Assembly (NCBI GenBank): GCA_021404565.1
Contig: JAAWWF010000030.1
Coordinates: 62,001 to 126,000 of the forward strand
DNA: 64,000 bases
Source of the DNA: Roseivirga sp.
Lineage (GTDB): Bacteria; Bacteroidota; Bacteroidia; Cytophagales; Cyclobacteriaceae
Reading direction: 5' to 3'
In this document: in pieces, positions 36,059-43,500 of the stretch
Layout of the letters: each line of letters begins with the position of its first letter
Numbering within the stretch: the stretch's first letter is position 1
The notes under the pieces: model-generated
What the model was told of the DNA's origin: nothing
The model's database searches: none
The model's input: only the letters and a program-made list of their open reading frames with translations
Translations under genes and position numbers: made by a program

Positions 36059-37456
36059 TCAGGCCAACTTTCTCCTTTTTGAAAACCGTACTATTGAGAA
36101 GAAGAGGTAAATGGCGAGGAATGGAAAAATTAGTTTGATACCTCTCACAAAGTCGAGTAAAAAATTATCCAATCCACCCAGCAAGGTCAGACCCCAGCTT
36201 ATAGAAGAAAGGAAGATTGCCTTGGAAAAAATATCATTAGAATTAAAGACCATAGAAATAAAAATCTTCCAGAGTCCTCCTACGAGGAATCCACCAATAA
36301 TAACGCCCCACCAGGAAAACTGCCAGTATAAAATGCCGCCTCCTGAATCCCACCAGATATTAGTCAGGCCTGCTTCCCTCGAGGCTAATGCACGGGCCGT
36401 TCCTTCGTAGGTACCATCTATCGAAATGGGAATGGGTTTGCTGTTCAGGATCATTCTGGGTGTAAACTCAAACAAAATAGAAGGGTAAGTCCTGAAATGC
36501 ACGGGTCCGTAGGTATCTGCATACTCAGCTAAAGAGGCAGAAGTACTGGCCACTGCAGATTTACGGGCTATCTCATAAGTGTAATAGGTCAGAGCAAAAT
36601 TCAGGACACCACTGGATTCGTCCATTGAAAATTGCTCGTTGGACTCAACGACACTCTGAGCCAAGGCCAGGCTGTCAGTTCCTGTTTCATCCACCCGGAG
36701 AACATCCAGAATTGGGCTCACTAAAAACAGTATCAGTACAACACCTACTCCATATCCGATTATCCTTTTCTTGTTAAAACCATTGATCAACACGATGACG
36801 ATTATCATTAGCAGTGGTTTAACAGCATCTCCTCTTTGGTTGTCTATCACCAGACCTATAAAGATTGCAGAAATAAGTACTCCCCAAAACACATAGAAAA
36901 GCCATTTTTTGCTATAAAATCCAGTCAGTTCATCGGCTTTCTTTCTTCGGTAGTAAGTGAGTAATAAGCTGGTAGTGAGCGCTAAAAAGAGAATTTTCAG
37001 CCCTCCGATCAAACCAAAACTCCCTGCTTCTGCCGGGTTGTTCGTGTACAGTTGGGTGGCATGGCCATAGGCATATCCCTGTTTATAATGCCAAAAGAAG
37101 GCCCCCATACACACGAGCCATGAGAATAAGGCCACCTGATCCTCAACAAAAGATTTCTCTTTAAGTATACGAATCTTGATAGGCGAGCATAGCTCATATC
37201 CCAACACCCACACAATGATGAATACCAGGTTTATGGTAATACCTTTGATCAGGTATTCTGGTTCTATGTAAGAGAATAACTCCTTACCACCAAGACCAAA
37301 CTGATAGACTAATATGAAGCAATTGGAAAAGAACATAATTGATGATGCCAGAAGCAAAAAGAAGGTCATGATCCTGTCATCAGTAAAGAAACGCCAAAAG
37401 GCGTACACCTGAATAATGATAAAACCAACCAGAATTAGGATTAGATCAACACCCAC
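36059..37456 (-). CDS. wzy: Oligosaccharide repeat-unit polymerase (Wzy-2)
   Basis: A 465-residue integral membrane protein with about 12 helices and a long hydrophilic loop at residues about 255-375 containing FEFTPRMILN and WDSGGGILYWQF. Topology and context (next to wzx2 and between SDR genes) indicate the module 2 polymerase. The LVIDNQRGDAVKP block near residue 205 resembles the oligosaccharide repeat-unit polymerase family, which differs from the ligase-like Wzy-1 and Wzy-3. The start is GTG at 37456. Wzy sequences are very variable, so the call rests largely on topology and neighbours. Confidence 0.8.
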   Translation of the reverse strand: MGVDLILILVGFIIIQVYAFWRFFTDDRIMTFFLLLASSIMFFSNCFILVYQFGLGGKELFSYIEPEYLIKGITINLVFIIVWVLGYELCSPIKIRILKEKSFVEDQVALFSWLVCMGAFFWHYKQGYAYGHATQLYTNNPAEAGSFGLIGGLKILFLALTTSLLLTYYRRKKADELTGFYSKKWLFYVFWGVLISAIFIGLVIDNQRGDAVKPLLMIIVIVLINGFNKKRIIGYGVGVVLILFLVSPILDVLRVDETGTDSLALAQSVVESNEQFSMDESSGVLNFALTYYTYEIARKSAVASTSASLAEYADTYGPVHFRTYPSILFEFTPRMILNSKPIPISIDGTYEGTARALASREAGLTNIWWDSGGGILYWQFSWWGVIIGGFLVGGLWKIFISMVFNSNDIFSKAIFLSSISWGLTLLGGLDNFLLDFVRGIKLIFPFLAIYLFFSIVRFSKRRKLA

Positions 37457-37486
37457 CTCTTCATCAATTATGGTTCTGTTTGAAGG

Positions 37487-38467
37487 TCATTTTTTCATGA
37501 ACCACTCCACCGTGCTCAAGAGTCCTTCTTTCAACTCCACGCCAGGCTCCCACTTAAGTAGCTCTTTTGCTTTTGAGGTGTCTGAAAAATTACGCATAAC
37601 ATCCCCCAGGCGTTTTTCTCCATGGATAACATCAAAGCTGTCAACGCCTTTTTCACGCAGGCACTTCACCAATAGATCTGTAACTTCCAGAACAGTTGTT
37701 TCACGATTGGTAGCAATTTGAAAAACCTCTCCTCCTACTCCTTCAGTCGTTGCTCCTGCCAGGATTGCCAGAATCAAGTCTTCGGTAAAGATAAAATCAC
37801 GCGTTTGACTTCCGTCTCCGTAAATTTCCAAAGTTTCTCCATTTAGCGCCTGCCTTATGAATTTGGCTACCACGCTACTTTTATGTGTAGAGCCAGGTCC
37901 ATATACGTTACCAAACCTTAAGGCAACCGTGCCAACTCCAAAAGTTCGGGCGTAAGACGAGCAATACCCCTCTCCTGCCATCTTGCTGGCCCCATAAGGG
38001 GAGACGGGATGACAAGCCAATTCTTCATGTATAGGTGGATTACACTCTCCTATAGGAGCTCCACTGGAGGCAAAAACAAATCGCTTGATTTTGTTTCTAC
38101 GAGCAGCCTCAAGGTAGTTGAAAGTACCTATTACATTGGTAACACAATCCATTCGCGGGTTTTCCACCGAAGGCCCAACACCTGTATTAGCCGCCAGGTG
38201 GACGATTACATCTGCTCCGGAAGATACTTCAATCGCCAGGTTCTCATCCAGTATATCTCCCTGAATAACCTGTATCTCCTTTGCAGACCAGTCTGCCTGC
38301 TTTATGGTTTCTTCTCTATAGTTATCAGTAGCATAGTCCAGGTCATCAGGAGTGCCAACACTAAAATTATCAATCACACGAATGGAATCTTCGGGATTCC
38401 GATTGATCAGCATTTTGATGAGGTTTCGGCCAATAAAGCCACAGCCTCCGGTAATTAACCAATTCAT
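37487..38467 (-). CDS. NAD-dependent epimerase/dehydratase (GalE/WbpP-like SDR)
   Basis: A 326-residue extended SDR enzyme: GGCGFIGRNL at the NAD site, IDNFSVG, VHLAANTGVGPS, FASSGAPIGEC with the catalytic Ser, SPYGASKMAGE with YxxxK, LRFGNVYGPGS and YGDGSQTRDFIF. It is most like UDP-glucose/UDP-HexNAc 4-epimerases. The serine-alanine-proline block in place of SSxxVYG is a variant seen in part of the family. It is two bases downstream of the UDP-sulfoquinovose synthase gene, so the two probably act in the same donor-sugar supply, but the substrate is not decidable. Confidence 0.85.
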   Translation of the reverse strand: MNWLITGGCGFIGRNLIKMLINRNPEDSIRVIDNFSVGTPDDLDYATDNYREETIKQADWSAKEIQVIQGDILDENLAIEVSSGADVIVHLAANTGVGPSVENPRMDCVTNVIGTFNYLEAARRNKIKRFVFASSGAPIGECNPPIHEELACHPVSPYGASKMAGEGYCSSYARTFGVGTVALRFGNVYGPGSTHKSSVVAKFIRQALNGETLEIYGDGSQTRDFIFTEDLILAILAGATTEGVGGEVFQIATNRETTVLEVTDLLVKCLREKGVDSFDVIHGEKRLGDVMRNFSDTSKAKELLKWEPGVELKEGLLSTVEWFMKK

Positions 38468-38469
38468 AT

Positions 38470-39621
38470 CTACTTGTTCCAGATTACACGAGGCATTATT
38501 TTCGATTCGTCTATCAAGTCTTTGAACTGAATGACTTTCTCCAACATCGATGCAGTTAAATCATCAGTCAGATAATGCGGCTTTAAACCCAAATCAAGCA
38601 ATCCCGTATTCTTAGGGTTATAATAGTGATCTTCAGGTTCCTTTCTAGGGTTAGGAATAGGCTTGATCTCAACGTTTAAACCTATTGAGTCACCCACCCG
38701 CTTAATAATAGCCGCTAGTTCGTTTACTGAAAAGGTTTCGGTTAACTGATTGTAAATCTTCAATTCACCAGCGCCTGCGGGGTTCATACAAGCTAATTCC
38801 ACACATTGAAGGGTGTCATTAAGGTTAAGGTAACCTCTGATCTGTCCACCCTTTCCATATACGGTCAGTGGTACACCTGCAACTGCCTGTACCAAAAACC
38901 TATTAACAAGAGTTCCAAAAATATCGTCATAGTGAAAATTAGGCAGAAGACGATCATCCAGATCTGTTTCAGGTGTGGAAACTCCATAAACAGGTCCTTG
39001 CATGAGATCTGTCACCTTAAGTTTAAAGGTTCTTGTATAGAACCACAACAGGTCTGTATCCAATACCTTGGTAGTATGATAGAGGCTTCCTGCCTGTCTC
39101 GGGTATAAAAATTTCTGCTTTCTACCCTTGTGCTCAATGTCCAACCAACCTTCTTCAATGTCAATATTCGGAGTACCATATTCTCCCATGGTGCCCAACT
39201 TCACAATATGACAATCCGGAGCATGGTTCATAATCGCCCACACCAAATTATGTGTTACCTCCAAATTGTTGGTAAGCGTATAGTGAGCTTCATCATAACC
39301 CCGAAGTGAATATGGAGCAGATGGTTGTTCGGCATAGTGAATTACCACATCAGGGGTAAACTCAGAGAATAATGATTCAAAAAACCTGAAGTCTTTGAGG
39401 TCACCAATTCTACATTCCAGGTTATGACCTGTAATTTCCTTAAAAACCTTTATACGCTCTTCCAAATTAGGGTTTGGCATGAGCGCCTCAGAAGAACTCT
39501 GCATGGCAATCAAACGCCTGCTGTAATCATCTACGCCTAAAACTTCATGCCCCTTGCTGGCAAAATGCATCATAGTAGGCCAGCCCAGATAGCCATCCGC
39601 GCCTAAAATCAGTATTCTCAT
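38470..39621 (-). CDS. sqd1: UDP-sulfoquinovose synthase homologue (SQD1/Agl3 family)
   Basis: A 383-residue SDR enzyme with strong resemblance to plant SQD1, which makes UDP-6-sulfoquinovose from UDP-glucose and sulfite. The NAD site is GADGYLGWP. The family-specific catalytic stretch KLGTMGEYGTPNIDIEEG runs from residue 141 and contains Thr144. SLYHTTK carries Tyr181, His182 and Lys185, matching the Thr-Tyr-Lys set of Arabidopsis SQD1 with nearly the same spacing. Further family blocks are EQPSAPYS, MQGPVYGV, FGTLVNRF, VYGKGGQIRGYLNL, QLTETFSVNELA and PNPRKEPEDHYYNPK. Length is as for SQD1 without a transit peptide. It sits four genes after an APS reductase that can supply sulfite. No sulfolipid synthase is nearby, so the product probably goes to polysaccharide. 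Confidence 0.9.
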   Translation of the reverse strand: MRILILGADGYLGWPTMMHFASKGHEVLGVDDYSRRLIAMQSSSEALMPNPNLEERIKVFKEITGHNLECRIGDLKDFRFFESLFSEFTPDVVIHYAEQPSAPYSLRGYDEAHYTLTNNLEVTHNLVWAIMNHAPDCHIVKLGTMGEYGTPNIDIEEGWLDIEHKGRKQKFLYPRQAGSLYHTTKVLDTDLLWFYTRTFKLKVTDLMQGPVYGVSTPETDLDDRLLPNFHYDDIFGTLVNRFLVQAVAGVPLTVYGKGGQIRGYLNLNDTLQCVELACMNPAGAGELKIYNQLTETFSVNELAAIIKRVGDSIGLNVEIKPIPNPRKEPEDHYYNPKNTGLLDLGLKPHYLTDDLTASMLEKVIQFKDLIDESKIMPRVIWNK

Positions 39622-39631
39622 AATCGCTGTA

Positions 39632-40654
39632 TTAAATAATTTTGTTTGTTACTAAATAGTCGAGTAGCTCAGCCTCCTTCATAAATTCCTCCTTATCAGA
39701 TCGATATACTTTATCTATCGTATCAGATACAAATCCGGGATAAGAGCTTAGTGTATCCAACATTAAACCGCCTACTTTAAAGGCAGGCTTTACCACAAAG
39801 TATCTTTCCAGTTCAGAGGTTCTCCTTACCTCCTCTTCGTTCATAAGCTCTTCGTAGAGTTTTTCTCCTGGTTTAGCTCCGATAATTTTTATTTCTATTG
39901 ACTTTTCCTGTGCCAGATGACGAATCATAGAAATGGCAAGGTCTTCGATTCTGATAGTTGGCATTTTGGTCACAAAGACCTCACCCCCTTTTGCCAGGAA
40001 CACACTCTCCATCACCAGGCTAACCGCCTCTTCAAGAGTCATAATAAAACGAGACATATCGGGGTCAGTCAATGTTACAGGTCCTCCTTGCTCGATTTGT
40101 CTTTTGAATAGTGGTATCACACTCCCATTCGAACCCAAAACGTTCCCAAATCTTGTAGACGCAAAAACTGTTTTGCCGCCTTTCACTGAAGTGTTCGCAG
40201 CGGTGATAAGACGCTCTCCCATAAGTTTGGATGTACCCATTACATTGGTAGGGTTCACTGCTTTGTCACTGGATGTGTAAATAACACGTCCGACACCCGT
40301 TGCTTTAGCTGCCTCTATTACATTTTGAGTACCAATAATATTAGTCAGAATCGCCTCTCCGGGGTTTTTTTCGTTGATGATCACATGCTTCAAAGCTGCC
40401 ACATGCAGTACAATATCTACGGAATCAAAAAAATTCAGCAGGTGGGATTTTTCCCTGATATCGCAAATGCTGAGAGATATAATTGGATTGGTCTTATACT
40501 CCTCCATAAGGAAGAATAATTCGCTTTCATTATTATCCAGTCCAATTACTGATTCAGGCTCGAGCTTGCTGATCTGCCTTAGCAATTCCTTGCCGACAGT
40601 TCCACAAACACCCGTTATTAATACATTCGTTCCTTTCCAGGGATTATCGTTCAT
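39632..40654 (-). CDS. UDP-GlcNAc 4,6-dehydratase (short CapD/FlaA1-like SDR)
   Basis: A 340-residue cytosolic polysaccharide-biosynthesis SDR without the membrane domain of long WbpM/CapD proteins. It has GVCGTVGKEL, HVAALKHV, TSSDKAVNPTNVMG, STRFGNVLGSNGSV and TDPDMSRFIMTLEEA. The catalytic Tyr of YxxxK is Met (NVMGTSK), the S-M-K form known from WbpM, in which Asp and Lys of SDKAV still support C6 dehydration. Expected product: UDP-4-keto-6-deoxy-HexNAc. It is 10 bases before the UDP-sulfoquinovose synthase gene in the module 2 run. Confidence 0.88.
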   Translation of the reverse strand: MNDNPWKGTNVLITGVCGTVGKELLRQISKLEPESVIGLDNNESELFFLMEEYKTNPIISLSICDIREKSHLLNFFDSVDIVLHVAALKHVIINEKNPGEAILTNIIGTQNVIEAAKATGVGRVIYTSSDKAVNPTNVMGTSKLMGERLITAANTSVKGGKTVFASTRFGNVLGSNGSVIPLFKRQIEQGGPVTLTDPDMSRFIMTLEEAVSLVMESVFLAKGGEVFVTKMPTIRIEDLAISMIRHLAQEKSIEIKIIGAKPGEKLYEELMNEEEVRRTSELERYFVVKPAFKVGGLMLDTLSSYPGFVSDTIDKVYRSDKEEFMKEAELLDYLVTNKII

Positions 40655-40737
40655 TTTTGTAATACTTTAAAGTTTGGGATTGAATTAGTTGGAGTCGAGG
40701 CACATCAAAAAAAGAAAGGTACAAGATATATTCGTCT

Positions 40738-41643
40738 TTAGGAATTAAGGAATAATGTATAATCCCGGAAGAGTTCTGTAACTCTTTCCTCCAATACGTT
40801 AAGCTGTTCAATTCTTTCATCTCCTTGTGGAAGAATATCATATCTCACCCTTACGTCCTGATCTGTATAGCTCACTTCAAGCATCTGATCGAGTTTTCGT
40901 AAAATCTCCACGATGTTCAGTGGGGATACCACTGCATCAAAAACGTCATAAATACCCGGGCTTATTTTGTGGTTTAAACAGTCTTTGATAGTAGAAGCTG
41001 CTTGCGTAATATTGGTAACGCCCCTCCGCTGTTGACCCGAACCAAAAACTGTTACTCTTCTTCTTAACGCGGCTTGAAGTACCATACCGTTAACAAAAGA
41101 ATCAAAATGCCCCACAGGTGCCTTTCCATAAAGAATTCCACACCTGAGTATCCAGGAGTTCATGCCTGAGTTGTTGGCTATATCTAAAATGATTTTTTCG
41201 GCAGCAAGCTTGGACTTAGGGTAGGGTGATAAACCAAAATGAACTTTACCTTCCTGATCGACAGGCCCGTAGACAGATAATGAACTCGCAAAAATCACAT
41301 CGCTGACTCCGGCTGCCTTTGCCTTCTCCATTAAAGCCTCTGTCCCGTTAATATTATTGGTGTACAAGGCGGAGCCATCGTATACACCGAGAGGCGTGTT
41401 AACCAGGGCCGCCAAATGAATCAAACAATCGACTCCTTCCAGAGCAAAGTCGAGGTCGTAAACATCAGAGATATCTCCATCGATATACCTGAAACGAGGA
41501 TCATTCAGTCCATAAAAGGCCTCTATCCTTCCAGATCTCTGGTTATCCAGAACCACAATTTCCTCAACCTTACTAGTTTCTTTCAGTATTCTAATAAGTC
41601 CAGAGCCTAAATACCCTAAACCGCCTGTGACTAATACTCTCAT
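40738..41643 (-). CDS. NAD-dependent epimerase/reductase SDR
   Basis: A 301-residue extended SDR: GGLGYLGSGL at the NAD site, LDNQRSG, IHLAALVNTP, FASSLSVYGPV with the catalytic Ser, SPYPKSKLAAEK with YxxxK, and LRCGILYGKAP. YGSG is replaced by VFGSGQQRRG near residue 197. It is shorter than GalE-type enzymes. Its ATG overlaps the stop of the APS reductase gene by four bases, a strong sign of coupled translation. A role in making or modifying a module 2 donor sugar is likely; the reaction is not known. Confidence 0.8.
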   Translation of the reverse strand: MRVLVTGGLGYLGSGLIRILKETSKVEEIVVLDNQRSGRIEAFYGLNDPRFRYIDGDISDVYDLDFALEGVDCLIHLAALVNTPLGVYDGSALYTNNINGTEALMEKAKAAGVSDVIFASSLSVYGPVDQEGKVHFGLSPYPKSKLAAEKIILDIANNSGMNSWILRCGILYGKAPVGHFDSFVNGMVLQAALRRRVTVFGSGQQRRGVTNITQAASTIKDCLNHKISPGIYDVFDAVVSPLNIVEILRKLDQMLEVSYTDQDVRVRYDILPQGDERIEQLNVLEERVTELFRDYTLFLNS

Positions 41644-42326
41644 TCTTCTTTATGAATACCGCACTCTGTTTTACTCTCGCCTTGCCACCTTCCAGACCGG
41701 GATTCGCTATCGCCATACACAGGTGAGGTGCAAGGTTTGCAGCCTACACTCATATAGCCTTTACTCAAAAGCGGATGTTCCGGCAGTTTGTGTTCTGCCA
41801 TGTATTTAAACACATCTCTTTCTGTCCAGTTGATCATAGGGCACACTTTGACCTTACCATCCTTTTGTAGATTGAACAATCTTAGTTTCTGGCGTAAAGA
41901 GGTCTGGTCGGATCTGACTCCGGAAATCCAGGCGCTATAGTGTTCAACAACACTTCTCAGAGGTATGGTCTTATTTATGTGGCAGCATTTGTCAACGTTC
42001 TTCTTATATAACGGCCCGTAAATCCTCAAAAACTCGGAGTGGCCCAGTGTTTTCGAAACGTTCAATACATTTAGTCCCCATCTTTCCAGCAGGTCATCTC
42101 TGAACGCCAGTGTCTCCTTAAAATGAAATCCAGTATCCAAAAAAAGAATTGGTACTTCAAAATCTAATCTGGAAATCATGTGAAGTAGCGGGATACTCTG
42201 AGTTTGAAAGGAAGAGGTCATCACCAATCGTCCGTCAAAGAGCTCGTTGACTGACTGCATTACCTCTTCGAAGTCTGCTTGTTGCAGTTCCGAATTATAA
42301 GCGTCTATCTGGTCGTGGGTAATCAT
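41640..42326 (-). CDS. cysH: Assimilatory adenylyl-sulfate (APS) reductase, [4Fe-4S] type
   Basis: A 228-residue sulfonucleotide reductase of the PAPS/APS reductase family. SSFQTQS near residue 38 is the P-loop-like site and LDTGFHFKET (63-72) matches the family. The four cluster cysteines of APS-type enzymes are present: Cys114-Cys115 (KCCHIN) and Cys196/Cys199 (GCKPCTSP). SRSGRWQGES precedes the catalytic Cys222 in ECGIH. Such enzymes reduce APS to sulfite and AMP with thioredoxin. It lies inside the module 2 gene run between wzz2 and SDR genes, away from cysN/D or sulfite reductase genes, which none of the window carries. A dedicated sulfite source for the sulfoquinovose synthase is the natural reading. 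Confidence 0.93.
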   Translation of the reverse strand: MITHDQIDAYNSELQQADFEEVMQSVNELFDGRLVMTSSFQTQSIPLLHMISRLDFEVPILFLDTGFHFKETLAFRDDLLERWGLNVLNVSKTLGHSEFLRIYGPLYKKNVDKCCHINKTIPLRSVVEHYSAWISGVRSDQTSLRQKLRLFNLQKDGKVKVCPMINWTERDVFKYMAEHKLPEHPLLSKGYMSVGCKPCTSPVYGDSESRSGRWQGESKTECGIHKEE

Positions 42327-42375
42327 AACGTCCTAAATCAGAAGTTTTTAGATTTCCTAAAAGGAGTTCTTGGCC

Positions 42376-43473
42376 TCACTGGCTGTTTTCAACAATTGCA
42401 GGTTCACGATCTCTATTTTTTACCAGGTATATTATTGAGGCAATAATTCCTCCTAAAAGCGTCCAGGTGATCAGGATATTAAGCTTTTGCGGTTCTGAAG
42501 GCACCACCGGAACTCTGGTTGGTCCTACTTTAGCTAAAAACGAACTCGAGCTCTGTGCAGCCAAAACTGCCTCCTGATAAGAATTACTCAAAGTCAGATA
42601 GACACTATAAATCAGGTCTTTCCTGTTTCTTAACACCTCAACTTCTGACTCTGCTGCCCTGGTACTTAAGGCCTGATTAGAATCAAGAAAATCGGCCAAA
42701 GCCTTTTGCGCGCTCAAAAACTCCTTCCTCTTCGCCTCAAGTTGTGTTTCTACAAACTCCAGATTCTTTAAGTTCTTTTCTTTGGTATATTTATCCAGAA
42801 AGGCCTTAAGCTTGTCATAGCACCTCAAACTTACCTGTGCAGAGCCTTGAGGGTCTTGCAGTTTGATGCTTATAGACAACATAAAAGTTTCCACGTCAAC
42901 AGACACTTTCAAGCTTTCCTTAAAACGATCTATTAAACCCTCATCTTCCAGAGAGATGTTCAAGAAACTGCCTCCCATGCTTTTTGACGATCCGCCCTCA
43001 TCGGAAGGCTTTTTCTTGAAAAGCTTAAGAATATACTTATAGCTACCCAAAACAGAGGAAACAGGGCTTTTCCTGGTCTCTTCCAGATAAAAATCCCTAA
43101 GTGTTAAACTGTCTCCTACCGTTGAAAAGTAGAATTTATCATCCAGAATATCCAAGATCAACTCGTTGTCCTTCAAAACTTCTTCATAAGCCATTGGAGT
43201 CAGACTTCCCCCCGATTGGAGTTGAGGCAACCTTACTCCTGCCAAACCGACCAGGCTACTGAGTGCTCCGAGATTAGGACCACCAGATTTATAGTCCATA
43301 AACAGTTTTGTGGAGGTCTGCCATTCTTTTGGCGTAGTCAGGGCTATTGCTAGTCCTAAAACAACGAATATGGAGGAAACTTTGATTACCCAAAGTTTCC
43401 CTTTCCATAGCAACTTGGCCATTTCAATAATGGAAACTTCATACCGAACTTCAGATTTCTTATTCACTGGCAT
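42376..43473 (-). CDS. wzz: Polysaccharide co-polymerase / chain-length protein (Wzz-2), no kinase domain
   Basis: A 365-residue inner-membrane protein with helix one at residues about 32-50 and a C-terminal helix near 330-352. The periplasmic coiled-coil part (about residues 220-300) is rich in charged repeats around ETQLEAKRKEF. Blocks SSLVGLAGV, DSLTLRDFY and KVGPTRVPVVPSEPQKLN link it to Wzz-3. Like the other copies it lacks a kinase domain. It is 27 bases downstream of wza2 and 49 bases upstream of the APS reductase gene. Confidence 0.9.
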   Translation of the reverse strand: MPVNKKSEVRYEVSIIEMAKLLWKGKLWVIKVSSIFVVLGLAIALTTPKEWQTSTKLFMDYKSGGPNLGALSSLVGLAGVRLPQLQSGGSLTPMAYEEVLKDNELILDILDDKFYFSTVGDSLTLRDFYLEETRKSPVSSVLGSYKYILKLFKKKPSDEGGSSKSMGGSFLNISLEDEGLIDRFKESLKVSVDVETFMLSISIKLQDPQGSAQVSLRCYDKLKAFLDKYTKEKNLKNLEFVETQLEAKRKEFLSAQKALADFLDSNQALSTRAAESEVEVLRNRKDLIYSVYLTLSNSYQEAVLAAQSSSSFLAKVGPTRVPVVPSEPQKLNILITWTLLGGIIASIIYLVKNRDREPAIVENSQ

Positions 43474-43500
43474 ACAACATTAATTCACGGTCAAAAAACC

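Noticed and set aside
41640-42326. Reading the APS reductase as an ordinary housekeeping cysH that happens to lie here
   Set aside because: Not excluded, but it overlaps an SDR gene of the module by four bases, lies in the same run as the sulfite-using synthase and has no cysteine-synthesis neighbours, so a local role is preferred.
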